Source of the DNA: JBEBGV01 sp040081265
GTDB lineage: Bacteria > Acidobacteriota > Vicinamibacteria > Vicinamibacterales > UBA2999
Direction: 5' to 3'
DNA: 64,000 nucleotides
Assembly: GCA_040081265.1 (NCBI GenBank)
Contig: JBEBGV010000018.1
Coordinates: forward strand, 1 to 64,000
The position numbers were made by a program, and so were the translations under genes. This document shows positions 33,390-41,764 of the stretch, piece by piece. The notes beneath the pieces were generated by a model, which saw nothing but the letters and a program-made list of their open reading frames with translations, searched no databases and was not told where the DNA came from. Each line of letters begins with the position of its first letter. Position 1 is the first letter of the stretch.

Positions 33390-34606
33390 CGAACCCGCGC
33401 GGCAGTCAACCAGTCGTCGGGTACGTGGTCAAGCGCTTTCCCCGACTCTCTGAAACGTTCATCCTGCGCGAACTGCTTGAACTCGAGCGGCTGGGCGTAG
33501 ACGTCCGTGTCTTTGCCCTTGGCCGCACCGACGAGATCGTGCACGCGGAGTATGCGCGTCTCCGCGCACCCGTCGTCTATGCCGAGGATCTGCCGACGCC
33601 TCCCCCGTCTCTGGAGGCTCCGGCGTCGGCCCTCTCGGGTGTCGACGCCAAGAACCTCAAGCTGGCGCGCCGCCTGACACCGGCCATCGAGGCCTCGGGC
33701 GTCAGCCACCTGCACGCCCACTTCGCTACAGCGGCCGCGGAAGTTGCCTCCTGCGTGGGACGGGCACTGTCGCTGCCCTGCAGCTTCACCGCGCACGCCA
33801 AGGACATCTTTCACGAAAGCGTCTCGGCGGCGCGGCTCGAGTCGCTGTTGCGCGAGGCGGCGTTTGTGGTCACGGTCAGCGACTACAACGTTGGCCACCT
33901 GCGACAGGTCGCCCCGGGCGCGGCAGGCACGTCCATCCACCGCATCTACAACGGGGTCGATGTCGGTGCGTTCGACGTCGCCGACGAAAAGGGACGCGAC
34001 GACCGGATTCTCGGGGTGGGTCGCCTGGTCGAGAAGAAGGGTTTCGACGTCTTCGTCGATGCCATCGCACGCATGCGGACCCGGCGGCCACAGGTGTCCG
34101 CCACCATCGTCGGCACCGGCCGGTGCGAGGCGGCGCTGCGCGAACAGATCGACCGGCTCGGCCTCACCTCGCACATCGCGCTCGCTGGCGCCAGGCCGCA
34201 GGCTGAGGTGCTCGAGTTGATGCGCAGCCATCGCGTGCTGGCGGCGCCGTGCGTGGTGGGCACCGATGGAGACCGCGATGGACTGCCGACGGTCATCATC
34301 GAGGCCATGGCGGTCGGGCTACCAGTCGTCTCGACGCCGGTGACCGGCATTCCGGAGATCGTCCGCCACGGCACGACGGGCCTCATCGTCGCCGAGGGCG
34401 ACGCGGGAGCTTTGGCCGAGGCTCTCGAGACGCTGCTGACTGACGACCGCCTGCGGACGCGGTTGAGCGCCGCAGCACGCCGCGTCATCGAGATGGGATT
34501 CGACACCCGGAAGAACGCGGTCGCGCTCGCCGATCTCTTTGCGGCGTCTGCGGGTCGGCAGAGCGTCCGATCGGGCCTGGGCCTGGCAGCGGTGGGTGCG
34601 TCATGA
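33386..34606 (+). CDS. Family 4 glycosyltransferase
   Basis: A 406-aa GT-B enzyme. The N-terminal domain has VVGYVVKRFPRLSETFILREL and HLHAHFATAAAEVA, and the C-terminal domain has ILGVGRLVEKKGFDVFVDAI and the donor-binding EAMAVGLPVVSTPVTGIPEIV. It overlaps the previous gene by ATGA and the next likewise. Likely adds a sugar from an NDP donor in the cytosol to the same lipid- or protein-linked acceptor as its neighbours; donor and acceptor are unknown. Confidence 0.92.
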   Translation: MTNPRGSQPVVGYVVKRFPRLSETFILRELLELERLGVDVRVFALGRTDEIVHAEYARLRAPVVYAEDLPTPPPSLEAPASALSGVDAKNLKLARRLTPAIEASGVSHLHAHFATAAAEVASCVGRALSLPCSFTAHAKDIFHESVSAARLESLLREAAFVVTVSDYNVGHLRQVAPGAAGTSIHRIYNGVDVGAFDVADEKGRDDRILGVGRLVEKKGFDVFVDAIARMRTRRPQVSATIVGTGRCEAALREQIDRLGLTSHIALAGARPQAEVLELMRSHRVLAAPCVVGTDGDRDGLPTVIIEAMAVGLPVVSTPVTGIPEIVRHGTTGLIVAEGDAGALAEALETLLTDDRLRTRLSAAARRVIEMGFDTRKNAVALADLFAASAGRQSVRSGLGLAAVGAS

Positions 34607-35754
34607 ACATCGCCTACGTGAACGCCGACGCGGGCATCCCGCTGTTTTCCACCAAGGGCGCCGCCGTGCATGTGCGCGACTTTGCCGGCGCGGCGACGCG
34701 CCTGGGGCATGCCGTGCGCGTCTTTACCGCCAAGGCCGGCACGCCGCCGGCTACGTGGGCCGTGCCCTACGAGGTGGTCGAGGCGAGCGCGAGCAGTCAG
34801 GACCTGCCGGAAGACCGGGGACTGCGCCTGAACACCGCTCTCCGTGCGGCGCTCGCGCGTGACCACCAACGCGGGGCCTTCGACGTGATCTACGAGCGCT
34901 ACTCGCTCTGGAGCCACTCGTCGCTGAACTTCGCCAGACGACGCGGCTTGCCGTACGTGCTCGAGGTCAACAGCCCGCTGGTCGTCGAGCAGTCCACCTA
35001 TCGGTCACTGTCGCGCCAGGCAACCGCGCGGCGCATCGAGCGGTACCTCTTCGGCGCCGCGACGCGGATCGTCACCGTCTCGAGGGAAGTCGCCGACTAC
35101 GTCTGCGCCCACGGCGCTGATCCCGCGCGCGTCGTGGTGGCGGTCAATGGCGTGGACCTGTCGCTCTACGCCGACGTCCAGCCACCCTCGACTGACGACA
35201 CGCGCTTCACGATCGGCTTTCTCGGCAGCCTCAAGCCGTGGCACGGCATCGACGTGCTGATCGACGCCCTCGAACTGCTGGTCTCACGCAGCCCACACTA
35301 TCACCTGCGGCTGATCGGCGACGGGCCGGAGCGTGCACGACTGACCGCGCAGATCGCCGAGCGCGGGCTGTCGGCGCACACGACCGTGGTCGGTCAGGTC
35401 GCGCGCGACCAGGTGCCGGTGCACCTTCATGACGTCGACGTCACCGTCGCCCCGTATCCCCGACTTGACGGTTTCTATTTCTCGCCGCTGAAGGTCTTTG
35501 AATACATGGCGGCGGGCCGCCCGATCGTGGCGAGTCGTATCGGCCAGATCGAATCGGTGCTCGAAGACCAGCAGACCGCCCTGCTGGTCACGCCCGGTGA
35601 TCCAGGCAGGCTGGCCGACGCCATCGAGACCCTGCGCCGTCAACCGGCGCTGGCCGCACGGCTGTCTCGCGCCGCTCGCGACCAGGCACTCAGCAGGCAC
35701 GGGTGGGAACACACCGTCGCCACCGCGCTTTCCGGTGTCGAGGGCCAGCTATGA
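34603..35754 (+). CDS. Family 4 glycosyltransferase
   Basis: A 383-aa GT-B enzyme. MNIAYVNADAGIPLFSTKGAAVHVRDFAGAA opens the acceptor domain, and the C-terminal domain has IGFLGSLKPWHGIDVLIDAL plus KVFEYMAAGRPIVASRIGQI with the donor-site Glu. Start and stop overlap both neighbours by 4 nt. It is the third sugar transferase in the operon, so the product should carry at least a short oligosaccharide. Confidence 0.92.
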   Translation: MNIAYVNADAGIPLFSTKGAAVHVRDFAGAATRLGHAVRVFTAKAGTPPATWAVPYEVVEASASSQDLPEDRGLRLNTALRAALARDHQRGAFDVIYERYSLWSHSSLNFARRRGLPYVLEVNSPLVVEQSTYRSLSRQATARRIERYLFGAATRIVTVSREVADYVCAHGADPARVVVAVNGVDLSLYADVQPPSTDDTRFTIGFLGSLKPWHGIDVLIDALELLVSRSPHYHLRLIGDGPERARLTAQIAERGLSAHTTVVGQVARDQVPVHLHDVDVTVAPYPRLDGFYFSPLKVFEYMAAGRPIVASRIGQIESVLEDQQTALLVTPGDPGRLADAIETLRRQPALAARLSRAARDQALSRHGWEHTVATALSGVEGQL

Positions 35755-37538
35755 CATCGACCCGCGTGCGGTCCTCGATCTGGTCGGCGTTCCTGCCGTA
35801 TGTGCGCCCGTTCCGGGCACAACTGGCCTCCTCACTCGGGCTCCTGCTGTTCTCGGCCGCGATGGAGCTGTTCAAGCCCTGGCCGCTGAAGTTCGTCATC
35901 GACCATGTGCTCGGGCACGATGCGGGCACCTTGCCCTTTGGCCTCGATGCCCTGGATTCGGGCGGGCGGCTGCTGGCGGCGAGCGTCGCCGTCGTCGTGG
36001 TCGCCATCGTCGGCGGACTGGCGGAATACCAGGCACAGATCCGCGTGGCAAAGATCGGCAACACCACGGCGTCGGTGATCCGTGGCGATGTCTTCGCTCA
36101 CCTCCAGCAGTTGTCGGTGGCCTTTCATCGCACCACCGGGTCCGGCGAGGTGCTGACACGGCTGATGAAGGACGTGCAGGACATCAAGAACATCCTCGGC
36201 GAGGTGGCGCTGGAAACGGCGACACAGACGGTGCTGCTCCTGGGCATGGCGGTGGTCCTGATTGCCATGGATCCGACGCTGGCATTCCTGAGCCTGGCCG
36301 TGTTCGGTCCCATTGCCTTCTGCGTGCGTCACTACTCGGGCCACATCAAGGAGGTCACGCGGCGACAGCGCCAGAAGGACAGCAAGGCGGCGTCGATCAT
36401 GACCGAGGCGATCGCCATGCTGCCCGCCGTGCAGCTGTTTGGTCACGGTCGCCACGCCAGCGGTCAGTTCGGCCGTGCTTCGCACAAGAGCCTTGAAGCG
36501 GAGGTGTCGGCCGCCCGCATGAAGGGCAAGCTCGAGCGATGGGTGGAGGTCATCGTCGCGATCGGCACCGGAGGCGTCCTCTGGTACGGCGCCGCGGCGG
36601 TGCTCGAGGGGCGACTCACGCCAGGCGACCTGGTCGTCTTCGTCGCCTATCTCAAGTCCACCTACCGACCGACCCGCCGCATTGCCAGCAACTGGCTGCA
36701 GATTTCGCGGGCCAGCGTCGGCGCCGAGCGGGTCATGGAGTTGCTGCAGACGCAGCCGGCCATCCAGGACCTGCCGCACGCCACGCCGGCGCCGCCACTT
36801 CGTGGAGACATCGAGTTCGAGCACGTCGGCTTCTCCTACGGTTCCGCTGCGACGCTGACCGATGTCAACGTCACGATTCCCGCCGGAACTCTCGTCGCCG
36901 TCGTCGGCCAGAGCGGCGCGGGCAAGTCGACGCTGGTGAATCTGCTTCCCCGACTGCTCGACCCCACCACCGGGGTCGTGCGCATCGATGGACACGACAT
37001 TCGCGACTACACCCTCGCGTCGCTGCGGAGTCAGTTCGCGATCGTGACCCAGGAAGCAATGCTCTTCGGCTTCTCGGTGCGCGACAACGTCGCCTATGGC
37101 GACCCCGAGCCCGATGACGCGCGCGTGATGGCGGCCCTCAAGGCAGCGCACATCTGGTCGGTGGTCGAGCGCCTGCCTGAAGGCCTCGACACCAGACTCG
37201 GCGAGCGGGGTGCACGGCTGTCGGGCGGTGAGCGGCAGCGCCTGGCGATTGCCCGCGCCTTCTATCGCGACGCCAGGATCATCATCCTGGACGAACCGAC
37301 GACCGGCCTCGACGGCATCGCCGAAACCGCCGTGCTGGAATCGATCGATGCGCTGGTCCGCGGACGAACCACCTTCGTCATCACCCATCGTCTCTCCACC
37401 ATCGCCCACGCCAACCTGGTCCTGTGCCTCGAGGACGGTCGGATCGTTGAATCGGGAACGCCAGCGCATCTGCACTCCTCCGGCGGTCGGTTCGAGGAAC
37501 TGCTGTCGATGCAGAGCGCCAGCCTGAGAGCGCACTAG
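35751..37538 (+). CDS. ABC exporter (MsbA-like half-transporter)
   Basis: A 595-aa homodimeric exporter. Membrane domain (about 1-320, six helices with WPLKFVIDHVLGHDAG) is followed by an ATPase with Walker A VGQSGAGKST, signature LSGGERQRLAIARAF, Walker B IIILDEPTTGLD and H-loop VITHRLST. The true start is the ATG at 35751, overlapping the preceding stop, not the longer upstream frame. Within an operon of three glycosyltransferases it probably flips a glycolipid or glycan across the inner membrane. Confidence 0.93.
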   Translation: MTSTRVRSSIWSAFLPYVRPFRAQLASSLGLLLFSAAMELFKPWPLKFVIDHVLGHDAGTLPFGLDALDSGGRLLAASVAVVVVAIVGGLAEYQAQIRVAKIGNTTASVIRGDVFAHLQQLSVAFHRTTGSGEVLTRLMKDVQDIKNILGEVALETATQTVLLLGMAVVLIAMDPTLAFLSLAVFGPIAFCVRHYSGHIKEVTRRQRQKDSKAASIMTEAIAMLPAVQLFGHGRHASGQFGRASHKSLEAEVSAARMKGKLERWVEVIVAIGTGGVLWYGAAAVLEGRLTPGDLVVFVAYLKSTYRPTRRIASNWLQISRASVGAERVMELLQTQPAIQDLPHATPAPPLRGDIEFEHVGFSYGSAATLTDVNVTIPAGTLVAVVGQSGAGKSTLVNLLPRLLDPTTGVVRIDGHDIRDYTLASLRSQFAIVTQEAMLFGFSVRDNVAYGDPEPDDARVMAALKAAHIWSVVERLPEGLDTRLGERGARLSGGERQRLAIARAFYRDARIIILDEPTTGLDGIAETAVLESIDALVRGRTTFVITHRLSTIAHANLVLCLEDGRIVESGTPAHLHSSGGRFEELLSMQSASLRAH

Positions 37539-38890
37539 TGGACATGACTCACGCCTTTCGAGACCCCGCCGCACTGACAGTTCTGCTGACCGCTCACCTG
37601 CCGATCTGCCGCAAACACCATCGACGCATCAGCGCCTGCGAGATCGTCGAAGTCATCGCAGGACGACGCGACAAGGTCTTCGCGCTCGCCGACGTCACTC
37701 TGGTCGATGAGGTGGGCGTCGTCGTCGACCGTCGTCTGGTGCTGCAGGCGCTTCCCGACCAACCATCGGCGGCGGAAGAAGGGGCCAAGATCTTCCGGCG
37801 GCTCCGTCAGCGCGTTCGGAAGACGTCGTCGCGGGCGCTCTTCAGGCCGTGGGCTGCTTACGTGCGCTCTGAGCGGCTGATTGTCGCGCCGTTCCCGTTC
37901 GACTATCGCCTTCCCTCGCTGGTAGCAGCGTGCGACCAGGTCGGCGCCCTCGAGGTGCTGGGGCCAGCGCTCGGACTTCCTCTGTCAGCATGCGCGGTGA
38001 CCGCCGTTCGCTACGTGCCCGAGAAGCGTTGCCAGCTTCGCTACGACCTGGCGACGCAGGATGGGGCGCAGCTGCGTGTCTACGGCAAGGTGATGGCCGG
38101 GCAGCGCGGCGGTGACATGGTGCGATGGATGCAGACGCTGCACGACCGACTGGCGATGAGCGGCGTGGCACGAACGCCGGCACCGGTGGGCTATCTCGCC
38201 CGATTGAAGCTGCTGCTCCAGCACGAGGCGCCAGGGCGCACGATCTACGAGCTTCAGTTCGACGGCAAGGCACCGGCCGCGCTCTATGCCGACACTGGCC
38301 TGGCGCTGGCGGCCTTTCAGGACACCCGACTCACCGGGCTCGACCCGTACGGCGCCAGCGACGAGCACGCGATGCTCGTCACCACACTTCGAAAGGACAT
38401 CCTGGCGCCCGCGACGCGGGTGACCGCACGCGCGCTGGTCGAGCAACTCGCCGACAGCGCGCCGCTGCTCGCTGACGAACCACCTGTGACCTGTCACCGC
38501 GATTTCTACGACAAGCAGGTGCTGGCGGGACGCGGTATCTGGTTCATCGACCTCGACACACTGGCCGAGGCACCTGCGGCGCTCGATGTCGGCAACTTCC
38601 TGGCCCATCTGCGCCTGCGCCGGCACCAGAACCTCGTGCCCCGCGACGTCGCTGCGACGGCTGCAACGGCCTTCCTCTCGGCCTATCGCCGACGCCGGCT
38701 GATCAGCGCCTCGGACACCGCATGGTGGACAGCATCGGCCTTGATTCGACTCGCGAGCGTCTACGCCGTGCGTCCGCGGTGGGTTCACCTGTCGACGACG
38801 CTGCTTGCCGACGCGCAGCGCGAACTCAACCGTCACTTTACCCGGGCACACGCCGCCGACGCGGGTCACGGCCACGCGAGCGTCGCATGA
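37538..38890 (+). CDS. APH-fold phosphotransferase-like protein
   Basis: A 450-aa cytosolic protein related to aminoglycoside/choline-kinase-type phosphotransferases. The catalytic loop CHRDFYDKQVL (His-Arg-Asp with metal-binding residues downstream) and the DFG-equivalent WFIDLDTLAEAPAALDVGNFLAHL are intact, and VYGKVM supplies a candidate ATP Lys. An N-terminal 120-residue region has no assignment. GTG overlaps the ABC stop (TAGTG). In this operon it may phosphorylate a sugar or lipid precursor rather than an antibiotic; that is inference. Confidence 0.75.
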   Translation: MDMTHAFRDPAALTVLLTAHLPICRKHHRRISACEIVEVIAGRRDKVFALADVTLVDEVGVVVDRRLVLQALPDQPSAAEEGAKIFRRLRQRVRKTSSRALFRPWAAYVRSERLIVAPFPFDYRLPSLVAACDQVGALEVLGPALGLPLSACAVTAVRYVPEKRCQLRYDLATQDGAQLRVYGKVMAGQRGGDMVRWMQTLHDRLAMSGVARTPAPVGYLARLKLLLQHEAPGRTIYELQFDGKAPAALYADTGLALAAFQDTRLTGLDPYGASDEHAMLVTTLRKDILAPATRVTARALVEQLADSAPLLADEPPVTCHRDFYDKQVLAGRGIWFIDLDTLAEAPAALDVGNFLAHLRLRRHQNLVPRDVAATAATAFLSAYRRRRLISASDTAWWTASALIRLASVYAVRPRWVHLSTTLLADAQRELNRHFTRAHAADAGHGHASVA

Positions 38891-40653
38891 ACACAGCAAC
38901 ACGCGTCGTCATCGCACTGCTCCTTGCCGCGCCTCTGGCGTCGGCGCCGTCTGTCGCCGCGCAGTCTGTGGCATCGCGCGACACGAGCGGGGCCATGCTG
39001 AAGGGTCTGTCGACCGGGCAGCAGGTCAAGGTCGAGGGCCGTCGTCTCGAAACCGGCGCGATGCGGGTGGAACGACTTCGCGCGCGGGACGGCGACGGTC
39101 AGGTACGGATTGAAGGCCAGCTGACACAGCTCGAGTCGGGTGGGACCCTGGCGCGATTGCTCGACTTCCCCGTCTCGATCGCAGCCGGCGCTCGCGTACT
39201 GGACGGCGACCGGATACTCAACGGGCCTTCGGAACTGCACGTTGGCGATCGGGTCGAGGTGCGCGGCATCCTCATGCCGGACGGCTCGATCAACGCCAAC
39301 CGTGTTCGCCGGTCGCCGCTCGTGGGCACGCCGCGTGACGAAATCGAAGGGCCGATCAGCCAGATTTTCAGTGCCACGCGCTTCGAGGTCATCGGCCGAC
39401 TGATGGTGCTCGATCCAGGGGCGGCCTACGCCGACGAGCGCAGCGGGAATACCACGACGTTCGCGGGCACTCTGCGACGCGACGACGATGAGCAGCAGGT
39501 CAATGGATTCCGCCTGGGCTCGAGAGCCACTGTGGGGGGGCGTATCGAGGCCGGCTTCAACGCCAGCGGGGACAAGCCGTTTGTCACCGACCCGGCCCGC
39601 GGCAGCGACCTCAACTCGGCCATTCAGGGCGACATCGTGGTGAACCTCGGACCCCGCGCCATCGCCTACGCCAAGGTGCAGGCGCTGCGGGAGTATCCGG
39701 TGGCCGGGGTCGTGTCCGCGACCGGCGATGTGCGCGTCAAGGAGGCCAACCTGCTCGTGGCGCTGGCTGGACCGGTGGCGCTGCAGGTCGGACGGCTTCG
39801 CGTGCGCGATGCCCGCGAGTGGTTCGCCGACGACTACCTGGATGCGGTGCGCGTCATGCTGACCGGGGGGCGGACGACCGCGGAGGTCGGCGTCTCATAC
39901 GGGTTCAACGCCCCTGCTGGCCAGCGGTCGAGAACCGATGAACGTCAGCTGTTCCTGGCGGCCGCTCACGAATTCTCCGATGCCCTCACCCTGGGACTAC
40001 GCGTGCTGATGCGCGATGACCGGAACCGGCACGAACGTCCGAACTGGACCTTCGTCGAAGCATCCGGACAGGTCGACGACATCCGCTATTGGGGAAACGC
40101 GGCGGCCCGTCGAGGCAGTAACGCCGCAGGTATCGCGCTTCGCGGTTACGCCTTTGATACCGGAGTACTGGTCCGCCCCGGAGGCGGACGGCTCGCGCTG
40201 ACGGCCAGCTACGCGATGGGTTCGGCCGATCGCAATCCCACCGACCGCATCGATGGCACCTTCAAACAGACGGGGCTCGAGGACACGCAGACGCGCATCG
40301 CCGGCTTCAAGCGCATCCACAGCTACGGCGACCTGCTCGAACCAGACCTCAGCAACCTCCGCGTGCTGACGGCCGGCTTCGGATGGCAGTGGACATCTGC
40401 GTCGCTCGACGCGGCCTATCACCAGTACCGCCTCGATGCGCCGAGCCGTTCGCCCGGGTCGGCGGCCTTCCCGTTGACCCCGGCTCGTGGCACCGGCAAT
40501 CTCGGGCGCGAGGTTGATCTCCTGATGACCAGGCGACTGCGCGGCGGCATCGACCTGTCCTTTGTCGGCGGCTTCTATCTGCCCGCGGCCGTGTCGGCCG
40601 CACGACCCACACCGCTGTTCTTCTGGCGGCCGGAAATTCAGATCTCGTTCTGA
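38887..40653 (+). CDS. AlgE-like outer-membrane exopolysaccharide export barrel
   Basis: A 588-aa secreted protein. A signal peptide (1-25, ending SVAAQS) leads into a DUF5666-like beta segment (about 35-180, GQQVKVEGRRL and GDRVEVRGIL). A large C-terminal region (about 210-588) has amphipathic strands matching the alginate-export family (ARGSDLNSAIQGDIVVNLG, EYPVAGVVSATGDVRVKEANLLVALAG), ending in aromatic Phe (RPEIQISF). ATGA overlap with the preceding gene. It should form the outer-membrane pore for the operon's product. Its 3' end overlaps the convergent glycosyltransferase gene by 16 nt. Confidence 0.82.
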   Translation: MNTATRVVIALLLAAPLASAPSVAAQSVASRDTSGAMLKGLSTGQQVKVEGRRLETGAMRVERLRARDGDGQVRIEGQLTQLESGGTLARLLDFPVSIAAGARVLDGDRILNGPSELHVGDRVEVRGILMPDGSINANRVRRSPLVGTPRDEIEGPISQIFSATRFEVIGRLMVLDPGAAYADERSGNTTTFAGTLRRDDDEQQVNGFRLGSRATVGGRIEAGFNASGDKPFVTDPARGSDLNSAIQGDIVVNLGPRAIAYAKVQALREYPVAGVVSATGDVRVKEANLLVALAGPVALQVGRLRVRDAREWFADDYLDAVRVMLTGGRTTAEVGVSYGFNAPAGQRSRTDERQLFLAAAHEFSDALTLGLRVLMRDDRNRHERPNWTFVEASGQVDDIRYWGNAAARRGSNAAGIALRGYAFDTGVLVRPGGGRLALTASYAMGSADRNPTDRIDGTFKQTGLEDTQTRIAGFKRIHSYGDLLEPDLSNLRVLTAGFGWQWTSASLDAAYHQYRLDAPSRSPGSAAFPLTPARGTGNLGREVDLLMTRRLRGGIDLSFVGGFYLPAAVSAARPTPLFFWRPEIQISF

Positions 40654-41642
40654 GCCGTCGCCGAGGCGACAGGTCGAGGCACGGCTGGAGGCACGGCGAT
40701 GGCGCCGCCGTCGATGTAGAGCTCGATACGGCGTATCACCTCATCGGCGGTGATGAGGTCCATGCACCGGGGCAGCGTGCCCACGACGTCGACGCACAGC
40801 TCCTCAGGACGATCCTTGCTGTCGCCGTCACCGAGTGGCAGCGTCCGTGACTTCCAGCAGCCACCGTTGTCGCAGCACTTCAGGGCGCCGACCGTGTGAA
40901 TGAACTGATGATGGGGGTACGCGGTGAAGTGCGGTGGCTCGCGACCCCCGGCGACCACCACACAAGGCCGGTTCTTCGGCATGCCCGGGGCCACTTCGAC
41001 GGCGGCGGCCAGGTGCATCAAGAGACTGACGGCCGAGATGGCGCCTTGCGCGTGGTACATCAGCCGGATCAACTGCCTGAGATCGGTCTGCCCGCGCAGG
41101 TCGATCACGCCGTCGAGCCCCGGGTGATGGTGGTGCATCTCCCCCACCTGCACGAAGTCGATCCGACCGCGGAAGTGGTCGACGACACGCTGATACCGCT
41201 CGTGACTCCACCACTTGATGGTGTAGTCGAACTTCCCGCCCGAGGTCAGCAGCCAGATGGGGGCGAGGCTGCGACGCTGTTCGTCAAACTGCGCAAACCA
41301 CGCCTTCTCCTGTTCGGAGATGTAGACATCGCCCTTGAAGGCGGTCACACGGATCTGCAAGGACAGCTGTTCGTTCAGGTACTCCACGAATCCGCTCAGG
41401 AAGTGCACCGGTTCGGTGTTACTCCGGTGAATCAGCGGATAGTGGCAGTCGATGACCTCGACCTCTGAGTCATCTTCGTGAAGCGGGGTCAGCAGCGGGT
41501 TGTGTTCCCACAGCGCAGGTGACGAGGTCCGCACGTCGACGGCGAACTGACCTGGGTAGGCGCGGTGCAGATCGCGCACCGCCGCGGTCAGCATGACGAT
41601 GTCGCCAGGGGATTGAAAGTTGCGAAGAATCAGCTTCCGCAT
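40638..41642 (-). CDS. Family 9 glycosyltransferase (heptosyltransferase-like)
   Basis: A 334-aa GT-B enzyme. MRKLILRNFQSPGDIVMLTAAVRDLHRAYP is the usual start of ADP-heptose transferases, and GVIDLRGQTDLRQLIRLMYHAQGAISAVSLLMHLAAAVEV is the donor-binding region. A Cys-rich segment near the end (CCDNGGCWKSRTLP) is unusual and might bind metal. I start at the ATG at 41642 because this places the conserved N-terminus. Likely adds a sugar to a cell-surface glycan; the donor is not determined. Confidence 0.88.
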   Translation of the reverse strand: MRKLILRNFQSPGDIVMLTAAVRDLHRAYPGQFAVDVRTSSPALWEHNPLLTPLHEDDSEVEVIDCHYPLIHRSNTEPVHFLSGFVEYLNEQLSLQIRVTAFKGDVYISEQEKAWFAQFDEQRRSLAPIWLLTSGGKFDYTIKWWSHERYQRVVDHFRGRIDFVQVGEMHHHHPGLDGVIDLRGQTDLRQLIRLMYHAQGAISAVSLLMHLAAAVEVAPGMPKNRPCVVVAGGREPPHFTAYPHHQFIHTVGALKCCDNGGCWKSRTLPLGDGDSKDRPEELCVDVVGTLPRCMDLITADEVIRRIELYIDGGAIAVPPAVPRPVASATAQNEI

Positions 41643-41682
41643 GGGACCGTGGCTGGGGAGTGCCCGCGTGCACTCATGGTCG

Positions 41683-41688
41683 AGTATA
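41683..41688 (-). promoter_or_regulatory. Possible -10 element of the heptosyltransferase-like gene
   Basis: TATACT on the minus strand, about 40 nt before the ATG at 41642. No good -35 seen. Confidence 0.3.
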
Positions 41689-41744
41689 TGCCGGCCATGT
41701 GCTGACGGACCTGTCGCCTGGCCCGTGGATGTTCTGCCCTCACC

Positions 41745-41750
41745 TATAAT
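41745..41750 (+). promoter_or_regulatory. -10 element of kinase-propeller receptor 1
   Basis: Perfect TATAAT, 14 nt before the GTG at 41765, predicting a very short leader. No convincing -35 box. Confidence 0.5.
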
Positions 41751-41764
41751 CCGGACGGCGACGC

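Noticed and set aside
37538..38890. Antibiotic-resistance aminoglycoside phosphotransferase
   Set aside because: It shares only the fold and catalytic loop; its place in a glycan operon and long N-terminal region argue against a resistance gene.
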